DNA of 64,000 bases, taken from Urechis unicinctus. Its lineage: Eukaryota; Annelida; Polychaeta; Xenopneusta; Urechidae. Below are positions 23,669 through 34,600 of the stretch, one piece after another. The notes beneath the pieces were generated by a model. That model saw only the letters and a program-made list of their open reading frames with translations, ran no database searches and was not told the origin of the DNA. The stretch covers positions 56,490,632 through 56,554,631 of the forward strand of contig CM067358.1 of NCBI GenBank assembly GCA_034190875.2, in the 5' to 3' direction. The first letter of the stretch is position 1, and every line of letters starts with the position of its first letter. Position numbers and translations under genes: made by a program.

Positions 23669-23792
23669 TCTTATACTGAGTTATCATTCACAGTTCCCCA
23701 CTCTTTTTTATAGATAGGATAGGTAAATAGTGTCGTGATAAGTAGAACTCAAAAAGAAATTCAATTAAAGTATATCATCACTTTTTATTCAA
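23669..23792 (-). promoter_or_regulatory. Promoter of the capsid cluster; 3' end of paralog A
   Basis: Read on the minus strand, TATAAAAAAG (23712 downward) is followed by TCAGTA about 35 nt later and then the ATPase ATG at 23668. The TATA-to-initiator spacing matches the TIR promoters. AATAAA at 23789-23784 lies 4 nt after the stop of paralog A. No other clear promoter is seen from here down to 18647. Confidence 0.65.
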
Positions 23793-24556
23793 TCACCAAT
23801 CATATATATTCATGCGTCTAATAATTTTATTATATTTACAGTCATAAGGTTCCCCCATTAAGACTTTAGACCAGTGTTCGGTGGTCACACAAAAACCTAA
23901 CATGGTACGTCGATACTCTCTAGAGAGCCAAAGACACAGTTCAGTCGAATTGTGTTGCTCACACAACAAGCGCCATAATAAAGTGACGTGATGTTCGTCC
24001 ACCTTATCCAAGGCTCTTCCAACGCAATGTGAATACATCTTTTGTTGGTTCTCGGCTTGACATACGCCCGTTCCACACACGACGCATGGTTCTTGAGCTA
24101 TGTCAGATAACAATGGCTTCATCAAACCACTGTAAAGGCTAATTATCATATCCCACCCATCAGGCGACGTTCCTTGGTCATCCATCTTTTGTGCGCGTGC
24201 TGATAGGTCTTGGTAAGCTTTTATGAGCTGCCACCAATTGAAACTATCAAAGCACATGGTCACGCTTTCACGGGTAATTTCAATATAGGGGACTGGGGCT
24301 TTCACTCGACCAATTACATCGTCACTAATGGTTTCTTCCGTATCAACGTCCGATTGGCCAGCTTCCGCGTCAATCAACGAAAGAGAAAGGCATTTGAGGT
24401 TAATTTTATTTGATGTCCGCTCCATCGATCGCGAATGTGTAAATCATTGGGGTCTGGGTTACTACACCACTGTGAAATTTGAAAGCGACCACTACGACGA
24501 CTGGTATACAACGGTCCGTCAATGTAATCACACTCCTCGCCGTTCTCCTCTGCCAT
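23793..24556 (-). pseudogene. Unknown gene, paralog A of the right-TIR gene (one frame change)
   Basis: Two overlapping frames (24556-24374 and 24425-23793) together match paralog B in order and total length (about 254 against 262 residues), so I read them as one gene with a frame change near 24403-24430, at T/A runs. Shared features are PLYT near the start, VTMxxDSxxW in the middle, a Cys cluster (CVVCGTGVC, then SHC) and ALDKVDEHHVTLLW against ALERVDEHYVSSLW. The Cys spacing suggests a zinc-binding site. The start MAEENGEECDYIDGPLYT differs from the TIR-encoded start of paralog B. I do not recognise the family. Upstream lie three E-box repeats and an ATAAATA box. Confidence 0.75.
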
Positions 24557-24626
24557 CCTGAATGAAACAAAAAGCTGTCCGTGTTCGCTTATTTATCCCC
24601 TGATCGAGCTAATGTAAGGGGTTTTT

Positions 24627-24727
24627 CATGATCACGTGTCGACTTAATTAAGCTGATGTCAGCGCTTTTTTCATGATCACGTGACGAATTGATTTAGCTG
24701 TAGTCAGCGATTTGTCATGATCACGTG
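24627..24727. promoter_or_regulatory. Triple 44-45 nt repeat with E-box palindromes
   Basis: CATGATCACGTG occurs at 24627, 24672 and 24716, each inside a repeat of about 44-45 nt that also carries TCAGCG and AATTAATT-like words. CACGTG is the canonical bHLH-type E-box; two copies extend to ATCACGTGAC, close to the USF/MiT-TFE site. The array sits 70-170 nt upstream of the paralog A start, where an ATAAATA box (24590-24597) could set initiation. An (AC)n tract follows at about 24757-24780. Confidence 0.7.
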
Positions 24728-24823
24728 ACAAATTAATTTCAGATCCGGTAAATCACGCACACACACACACACACGCACACCGGGGTTGTGAGGTTCTTCG
24801 AACGTGGAAGTTAAGCTTTCCGA

Positions 24824-25078
24824 TTACGTCACAACCTTCCTCTGCTTTGTTGTGCCTGTTGTTTTCCTTAAGTTTCGATTGCATATGTAGAGCTTATAAT
24901 TACAGTGATATTTCGAGTGTCGGGTCAAAAGCGCCTTCGTTACAAACCCACATTGACACAGAGGACAACGCCATAACCTCAGGGTTCTGTGTTTACCCTG
25001 AGCAGGTGACTTGGGTCTATATGGTTGTTGAGTCTCAGCGACTCTCTGACATTCGTCACATTCTACACAAGTATCCAT
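24824..25078 (-). CDS. Small C2H2 zinc-finger protein
   Basis: 84 residues from ATG 25078. The N-terminus has CVECDEC, and the centre has one C2H2 finger: CPLC, then LLTRHSKYH (Cys-x2-Cys-x12-His-x3-His). The tail is basic. Two TATAAATA words lie 60-80 nt upstream (about 25132-25152). Being single-fingered and small, it could be a transcription regulator of the element, but the target is unknown. It lies among the unknown genes near the right TIR. Confidence 0.7.
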   Translation of the reverse strand: MDTCVECDECQRVAETQQPYRPKSPAQGKHRTLRLWRCPLCQCGFVTKALLTRHSKYHCNYKLYICNRNLRKTTGTTKQRKVVT

Positions 25079-25159
25079 GTCGTCGCTTTAAAGATTCAAA
25101 CTCTACTACCAGTAAACTTGTTGTTAACCGATATTTATAAGCAGATATTTATAATTACA

Positions 25160-25393
25160 TTAATCTACCTCATCTTCAGACACGAACGCAGTTAACTGAC
25201 GATCCATTAAACACTCTCTAGCTTCGATCGCTTAACTAAGAGCCGTATCAAAATCGTAACCATACTCCATCAAGCGCTGTTGATTTATACTAATTTGTCT
25301 ATAGATCTTATTGTCTCTCAGTTCTCGAGTTAGTTGTGCATGCATCTGTAACCTGTCTTTTAAAACAGACCACCTGCTATACGCATCCGTCAT
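25160..25393 (-). pseudogene. Small charged helical protein, one in-frame stop
   Basis: The ATG at 25393 opens 53 codons (MTDAYSRWSVLKDRL and on) to a TAA at 25232-25234. The same frame then continues for 23 sense codons (AIEARECLMDRQLTAF) to a TAA at 25160, so the original protein was probably 76-77 residues. It is rich in Arg, Gln, Leu and Glu and looks helical or coiled-coil. TATAAAG (25457-25451) lies about 60 nt upstream. A 33-nt piece of it (25270-25302) recurs in antisense in the last polymerase intron. No family recognised. Confidence 0.55.
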
Positions 25394-25510
25394 GTTGATG
25401 TTACTCTCTGACTATCTTAGCCATAAATGACCACCCACCAAATTTGAACTCTTTATAACATACATTCCAAATAATAATTAAAAGAAACAAACACAGGCCT
25501 GTATTTTCAC

Positions 25511-26299
25511 TCATTTATTACACAATCTGTTAATTACACGTATTTCAATATCTGATTTCACCGACTCCAACCAATATTTCCTATAGTCCACACACAACCA
25601 TTTGCTACGTTCCAACCACGAGGGGCAGGGGTCAATTAAACCTATACTTAATTCCCATAAACTTGATACATAGTGTTCGTCAACACGCTCAAGAGCATCC
25701 GTCATACACATCCGAACTTGTTCTTCAGGTTCGGCCATCAAACAAAGATTATGCTGTCGCTGACTCGGGTGGTCGATCTGACAGCCATGGCATTTTTCTG
25801 GTATTAGAGCTTCGATTAAATCGACAAGCGTGTCTGTGTATACCACCATCAGATATTCCTCCATTAATTTCGCTCTCATCACGTGGGTTCCATAGAGCTG
25901 TTTCAACTCCTCCCACGCTTCTACAAACATATACCACGAGTAACTGTCCATTTCCATTGTCACCTGACCCTTCTTTATCAGCACCATAGGGATCGGGTAT
26001 CGAACACTCATCGTCACGTCTGCACCAATAGAGACCTCGACAAGACTCTCCTCTCCCGCTTCTAACTGTTTCATTGTTTCTGTGACAGCAGCTATTTCGT
26101 AACCACAGTCCAATACACAGTGCATCCCAAACTCTATGTGACATTTCTTGAAATTGTTTTTCAAAAACACTACATCTTTATTCCAAACCACTATCGAATA
26201 CTGTGCAAAGTATCGTGTGTATAGCGGTTTCACTTCCTCCATTTCGATTTGTTCTACCGCTTTTAACAAATCCGCGTCGCTCATCCGTTTCCCAGCCAT
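25511..26299 (-). CDS. Unknown gene, paralog B, starting inside the right TIR
   Basis: 262 residues, fully open. I start at ATG 26299 because it matches the left TIR start and sits just after the initiator; an upstream in-frame non-ATG codon is unnecessary. The first 20 or so residues (MAGKRMSDADLLKAVEQIEM) are encoded by the TIR and shared with the polymerase leader. Then come PLYTRYFAQYSIVVW, a Cys-rich stretch (CHGCQIDHPSQ, HNLC) that may bind zinc, and ALERVDEHYVSSLWEL. It is homologous to paralog A along its length. AATAAA overlaps the last two codons before the stop. Function unknown; the terminal position and TIR promoter suggest an early gene. Confidence 0.8.
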   Translation of the reverse strand: MAGKRMSDADLLKAVEQIEMEEVKPLYTRYFAQYSIVVWNKDVVFLKNNFKKCHIEFGMHCVLDCGYEIAAVTETMKQLEAGEESLVEVSIGADVTMSVRYPIPMVLIKKGQVTMEMDSYSWYMFVEAWEELKQLYGTHVMRAKLMEEYLMVVYTDTLVDLIEALIPEKCHGCQIDHPSQRQHNLCLMAEPEEQVRMCMTDALERVDEHYVSSLWELSIGLIDPCPSWLERSKWLCVDYRKYWLESVKSDIEIRVINRLCNK

Positions 26300-26432
26300 G
26301 ATTATAACTGAACGCAGAACTGAGACACTCTCCCGTTTTATACACACCCTCTATCCCATCACTTAGCTTAGCTCAGCAAACTATGACGACATATCCGACG
26401 AAAATTGTGAAATCACTTTCCAAAAATTAGAA
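26238..26432 (-). repeat. Right terminal inverted repeat
   Basis: This is the reverse complement of the left TIR. It contains the promoter (TATAAAA read on the minus strand at about 26340-26334) and the ATG of paralog B at 26299. Similarity to the left arm stops within the codons after the shared Ile-Glu-Met-Glu. Beyond 26432 the sequence no longer resembles the left flank. Confidence 0.9.
26310..26341 (-). promoter_or_regulatory. TIR promoter for paralog B
   Basis: Read on the minus strand, TATAAAA is followed by TCAGTT about 33 nt downstream and then the ATG at 26299. It is a near copy of the left TIR promoter with one or two changes in the TATA region, so both ends should respond to the same initiation factors. 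Confidence 0.65.
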
Positions 26433-29165
26433 GTTTCTTATTCCGTGGAGTTATTTACATGTTCAGCAACTAAAGAAAACGTACAAAACGCTTTGATTTC
26501 GTATCATCTAAAACGATAACAAATCTACAAAACGACTAGGTTTTTTATGGCATTAAATCTGAAAATATCCTCATCAGGTGAAAAATACACCTATTTTAAT
26601 CATAACGCCAATTGGATGTACAGCTTGCAAAACAAATGTTGATCGATGGTTATGTTGTTATACCTTTATGCTAAAAATGGTTATCAGCGACTGGAATGCT
26701 GACGGGATGCTAAATCACCTCACTTTCACTTCCCAATTTTTTGGGAATCTCTAAGTAGAGTGATCAGTTACTGCCTGCGAGTCGATGAGTTGTTATGAGC
26801 ATTCCGTTATCTATATCAAAAATAAACCAGAAGATAATCATTACAGTCCAACTCTCGTACAGGTTCCTTAAGTTGCAAATGTGGAATTGCAAACGTATTA
26901 TTCGGACTTTCTACATCGCCTCCGATATGAGGGTTGCGAGGTTTTGCCACGGCGGGGAACTTTGTTAGTGAAGGACATATGAGCCATGTATGTAGGCAAG
27001 GTAATGCCAATGATTGATTCGTACCATGCTTCAACGTGCATATATGTTTTCTTGGGTAATCAACGAAATGTGATTCATGCTTGAATTACCTGACGTGCAT
27101 CATTAAATCAGGTATATGACCTAGAAGGACAGGTATGTCCGCGGTGACCGGTGATAGCAACATGATTCAACATATAAACGTTAATCAAATTGAGAATATC
27201 CGTTAGTCCATTGCAATCATCTTTCGACAGTTGCACAAGAATACCGAACGGCATGAATAGATAATGGATACCCCATGGTTGTCTCTCATGCAATTACTAC
27301 AAAGCTTACTACAACAATTCAGCTTAGAAATAAGCAACTATTTACCGATGCTGCAAAGGGCACTGGCGCCTTTATATGCTGCAACAGGCCGAATATTTGC
27401 AGAACTGGGGAACATTCAGTGCCTCATGCAGGGTTTAACTCGAATCCGCAACAGTAAGGCAAATATCTAAACAATAACAATCAACGCTTGGGTGGTATGC
27501 AGGTTGATGATTGTGACTTATTTTGTTGTCGTTCTCTCAACTCAAACCTTAATGGACTGTCGCATTTATGACATTGATATTTTCCGTATGGTAACTGCTC
27601 TCAGCTAATTTAAGCAATTTCACTCCAAATTGCGCAGCTTGAGTCATAACATCTCTGATGCACTAGGACATATATGTGATCGTGGAAAAAGCCATCTTAC
27701 ACTTTTTATCAAGGAATTATATGTAATCATATATAACACAAATTTACTATAAAGTATTGTGCTCACTAGTATACTTCGTCGGATTCAATGAATTAGAGAA
27801 ATGCTGTAATCATCACAAGGGTCTTGAGAGATCATTTTGATCCTACCAAATAGGTCTTACATTACATCCAACGGCGCATTTCATAACAAAGGTTGGATTC
27901 AAAAATATTATGTATTGTATGAGACATGAATGCTTAATCTTGGCAACGAAATTTGCATAACGCTACTCTTCGCAAAAGGTTTTGGATCATCACTGCATGC
28001 TTGCATTAGCAAATAAATCGATATACAATCTAATGGATCAAATTTTAGTGACTGCGGTCCATTGGGTAGCTGCATTGGACAGGTGACAGGTAGCTACACA
28101 TCTTCTCCGTGATTTACAGGGCAGGATTATGTTCTCCGCAGCTTCAGCTTGCTTCAGGAGATGAGTCGCTGTTGCTTCTATCAAGACGACAAGGTCACGC
28201 ATGAGATGATGTAGCACTGTGGACCCTGCTTACCAGAAGCCTGTGTTTGCATTCAGCCACTAACACGCCTTTGCTCAGTCACATACAAAACAACACATTC
28301 GAAGCTTTCCGTTAATATACCGCAAGTTATATTTACACGTGAAATGCTTTATGCAAAGTTAGAGTCAGCTTTGAGGTCAGCATGATGGCAATCTATCTGG
28401 TTAGCTAAGTGCCATTAAATATATAGCTACTATCACAAATTTGCCCATACCCCATTGTTATCACCATGTAAACTTATACTCATACAGTATTAGCGCATTT
28501 CGGTAATCGAGGCATCGGGGGGCACTGACTAATTAATTTTGATGGTGGCGGTCAGTATATAATGTGCTGATTGTTAATGTGCTGATCCGCTAGCTTTACA
28601 TGACAGCTGTAACGCCCTATTCCGCAGTTTAAAACACCATGTTACAAAACAGCCATTTAGGGACAGGGTTATCCGAAATACCAATATTATTTTGATGCGT
28701 AAAATGCACATTCAGTGGAAACCATTCTCCGTATGGCATCCGAGATAGTTTTATAGTCTAGTTGTCGTAGATTGCGGATTTTCTACGGATCTAGCGGATA
28801 GGATTTCAATGTGAAGTGTCACTGAATTGAAGCGATAACGCGTTGATTTCCATTTGTGGAGCACATTGCCATGACGCGATTAGCAGAAATATAGTCACCC
28901 TCTACTGGCAAGTTAAATCAAACGCCAATCAAAATCTGAGATACGAATCTGGCCAGTACATTATCATCGTAATATGACGTTGCCAGCAACGCGAGCAAGT
29001 GTATGGACAATCCTATCGACGTACAAGAAGGCGAGCTAAACTCACAGAGGACCTCTTCTCGCAGCAGGGATTGATAACCCAATAACTAAGACAAACAATG
29101 TGAAATATGAAAAGACGTTGGACCATATGGGGGCGATGTCGACAACCTGACAGAGCTACTAGAAC
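26433..29165. other. Gene-free host sequence right of the element
   Basis: After the right TIR the sequence loses any relation to the element. Open frames are short on both strands and have no recognisable domains. I see no target-site duplicate and no copy of the left subterminal modules here. Confidence 0.5.
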
Positions 29166-29168
29166 AAG

Positions 29169-30690
<1,522 letters not shown>

Positions 30691-30699
30691 AATTTAAAT

Positions 30700-33600
30700 G
30701 ACCGCGATTCACATGTAAAACAATGAATATACTACGTCACAATGGCTCTGCAATCTGAAACGTGAATGAATATGTTAAAGCTGCAGCACAATGCATCATC
30801 TCTGTGGAACACTTACCGCAGTGCAGTATTTTTGAGGTATACATTCATATACAGCTGTGGTGCATCATCGGCCACCCCCCCCCCCCCCCCACCCCCACCC
30901 TAAGATAAATCACAGTATAATGTCTTGGTAGCCACGACCCGAGATTTATGGGGATTTATTCAAGCTATTAGCTGCTCAATTAATTGCGGATGCATCTACT
31001 AAACATAGATAATACTCTGGCGAATATCAATTAATATATATTGACAACATATACAGTATTATGAGGAGGTTATTAATTACGTACTGATGCATTAAATGCT
31101 TCATATGATTTTCCTTGTGCATAGCTAACTCATCAACAAAAATGTACACCAAACGAAGTCAACGAATCATTTATATCGGCTTTTCGTTATAAATATTCTA
31201 TGGTTTGCATCATGCGTACCGCTTCTTTTAAGCCAAACATGGTTTCCTATACCGCCCCTAAAAAAATTGTTCTCAAACTTTGTAACCAAAATATCGTAGA
31301 AGTCGAATAGTTTCCTGTTATATCGCCTAAGCTGCCTCACTTATCCTCTTACCAAGAGCGCCTCTAGCACGCCATGTTAATTTTACTTGTCACAATGAAG
31401 CGAAGGGACTCAGTAGGTCTTCTAGTGGCGACATATCAGGGTTTTATGGTTCACACAACATGTTTATTACAAATCATTCTCTTTTCGTCCACGTGCCGTG
31501 CAATTCCATACGCTGTTGTAAGTACATTGGCCAAAAATGCGAAGCATAAGCTGCTTACTTGGGATCTCACGACACGCTAAGCATGTATAAGTGGATCGAA
31601 AGAGAACCTCCTGCGCCCAGGTGTTATTTCCTTCCTTTTTACTACACTATGCCACTCCCTACGGAGTTATTACTCTAAGCCTTTCATGACAGTGAACCCA
31701 GCTATCCACGCATATGAGTTAACATGGCTGGCATGTTTGACAACGAACAAGTCAACATAATACATGTTGTGGATGTAGGATTTCTAAAGACATCGTTGGA
31801 GTACCAGTGGTGCACAGTTTGATTATCCAATATTTATGTCAGGATCAAATCATCTTTTCAAGGAGGATAGCTAGTCTGATCGGCTAATATTTGACTCATT
31901 GCCTGTTTTTTAAAGTGACCGTTAAAATGACCAACTTGGAAGTTTATGGCATAGAGACAACCATCAATCAGTAATTAATCATCTGGAATGAGGAATTTGC
32001 CGTGCAGTTCGATGTTTAATGATAACAGCAAAATGATGAAAGGTAGGTTGACACAGGAAATTTAACAGCATGAAAAAGATAATGGCAGAGAACAGGGAGG
32101 TCTTATGACCTAAGGTGCTCATTAGATAGATCATATCATAGAACCATAAGGTACGAGGCATACTATGGGTGTTAATGACATTTCCCAATTTACCAAGTTT
32201 GCCTGAGATGATTGGAAACGCTTGTCGCTTCTGTGTAAAAGCATGTGTAGGCGTAAAATGTTACAGCATAGCACACGGTAAGGAAGGTATGTTACTACTG
32301 TAAACCCGACATAGCAGTAAGAGCATTACATTTGAAGGTGCCTCGTTGAATGACCACGTAGTTGTTTGCCATGTGAGTCAGTTCATATTTTGTCCTTGTA
32401 ATAGTGATAAGCAGCTGTCGTTTGACGACAGAAAGCTGTCTCGTCATCCGACTTTGAAAAACTCACAGTGAGGTACTAAGGCGCGTGTTGGTCATCAGTG
32501 GCCTTCTTCGTAAGACAAGAACACTATGTTACCAACTGATCTCCATGGTTGAGTTGGTCACGTACAGTAGTTTGCTGGGCATAACAACTCTTACGGAGAG
32601 AACTGAATATGCAATCTAGTGCGAATGGAAACCTAAACCAATGAATGTGACCAATATTCAATGATGCTATGTGTATTCCGCTATATCGTACTTATCATGT
32701 AGGGGAGCAGCTAAGGTTTTACCGGTAAAAAGGATGAGCACTGATTTTGGCAGGATCAAATAATTGATAGCTTTCCTGCACAAATGATAAAACATTACGC
32801 AAGATTATCCATCGCTTTCCTAGCGTGTTTGTCACCTAGTAATTTGAGTTGATGAAGGTCATAAAAGGGGCAGCTCATGCAGTCAATCAGCCGTTTATTT
32901 GGCCATCTTGGTATCGTGCATATAGCAATATCCCGGTTGACGTACTATGACTTGCGCTCGGATTAATCGACACTAGTGGGACAATAAACTAGATTCCCGT
33001 ATGAGCAGCCATACCTGAGCATCCAGACGGCATGATTTTGAGAAAAATTCGAGTCACTTTAGTAAACTTAGATTGAAGACAAGTTTGTCAAGGGCACAAT
33101 CTGACCGAACACTTTCATAACGCAACTCGATCATTTAAGACGCAAATACAATTTTAGTTTATAAACGGTACATCATTGAACACGCCGTTGCCCTTGCATG
33201 TGCCTCGTCTTATCATCGCGCAAATATGACAAAATAGACACAGCAGCTACCTGCTTGCTATATTGGTTGCGGGTATCTTACGTCTAGACCCCAATTTGGT
33301 GGCTATATTATTTTGTGCTACTCAGATATTGCCCCCCTCCCCCACTCACTAGTGTATCACCTAGCATCATTAAACTCCATTCCACGAGTAAATTGTTTTC
33401 TTTTGCCATATACAAGTGAATGCTATCCTCACAAGGCGTCCACCAACCATTGTTTCGTGTTCAGTTATGGATCACGCGATTGTCCGATATCATTCTACTG
33501 TAGAAAGTCAGTAATATGTTACGTGCCATCGCTATTCAGGCTCATCCTCTGAAGCAACAATGCGATGCTAATGCGTGGAAATTGCATCATTGTTATAAAC

Positions 33601-34600
33601 TCCATAAAATAATGACATCACAATACTTGAAATATGGGCGTTTAAATGCTTTTACTTCAATCCCTATAACAAATGACAGTTCAGGATTGTATTCTTTATG
33701 GCTGAGCAGTTATATTCGAATTCCTTAAATATAGCGTAGATTTTGCGTAACATATGAATGCCTTTTTCTGTTATATGCCTCGATTATATGAAAAAAAGTA
33801 ATTGTTGTGAAATTAATTTTCTAAGTACAAAAAGGAAAGCGACTAGAATATAAACGATGAACGAATCATGATCTCAAGCTCTTGTCAAAATCCTAGGCGT
33901 CATTGTTATTGGCTATATTTGATATGCTCTTATTTGCAGCGACCGGCAGGGATTAGTAAGCCGACTGAGATTACATGGGCTACAGTGTAACTTCCGTTTC
34001 CTGTAAAGTTGGCATCAGCACAAAAATGACATACACAATTTAACTTTCTGTGGCGTTATTCGAAGTCTACCAGATAAAAAACTATATCACAAAAACACCG
34101 ATCACTAAGAGGATCCGGACCAGCTAATATCATAAACCGTGCGGCGCTTTATTGATGTCATGCGTTGACATGAAGTTGAACACAGCAGCTCCCTGTTTTT
34201 GCCATCTACACTAGAGAGAATTTGACTAGGTTATCTGAACCTGCAAATGAGCACGTGCAACCGTTTTGACAGCAGTTTTGCACCAATTATAAAGGAAGGC
34301 AAACGCACATTCGGTCACTGCTTGCACTGGAATGACTTCTAAGCCTTCACAGCGGTATGGTAAAGGCCATCTAAAAAACTACTGCTGCATACAAATGAAG
34401 ACATTAGGCAGAAAGGCAATTTCTTTCTTATCGTTGCTGACCACTTTTCAGCTGTATACTAAAGGCACCTTAGCGCACCCCCATCCCTAACTATTATACT
34501 TCAGCGTGAACTAAAGACAATTAGAAATCGTCACATTTCTGTACAACCGGTATGAAATGTACACGCAAAGCAATAAAATTGCTGTGTCACACTTGCTCTG
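30700..34600. repeat. Old repeat family R1, copy c (unit about 3.9 kb)
   Basis: The start of this stretch (GCTCTGCAATCTGAAACGTG near 30744) recurs near 34603, about 3.86 kb on, which suggests tandem units. Internal blocks match copy a in the order listed for 1-3250. A C-run with short A interruptions lies at about 30872-30900. No coding sequence found. Confidence 0.6.

Larger units (their letters stand above)
13657..26432. mobile_element. Endogenous Polinton/adintovirus-like element, about 12.8 kb
   Basis: Bounded by inverted repeats (13657-13893 and 26238-26432). It carries the expected kit of a midsize eukaryotic linear dsDNA virus or transposon: protein-primed family B polymerase, A32/FtsK-type packaging ATPase, adenain-type protease, major and minor capsid proteins, basic pX-like protein and a chromodomain integrase remnant. 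Polymerase is on the plus strand and all other genes on the minus strand, meeting tail to tail near 18.5-18.65 kb. Flanking 6-nt target-site duplications, usual for Polintons, are not seen (aggtca left, gtttct right). That fits boundary erosion, the extra repeats on the left, or another route of insertion. The copy is degenerate, with internal stops, frame changes and no integrase core, and is probably a fossil or a non-autonomous copy. Confidence 0.9.

Noticed and set aside
14327..25234. Alternative genetic code reading TAA/TAG as Gln
   Set aside because: All five internal stops are TAA or TAG, but several genes also end at TAA or TAG, and at two sites the expected residue is Glu-like rather than Gln. 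Animal nuclear code plus mutation is simpler.
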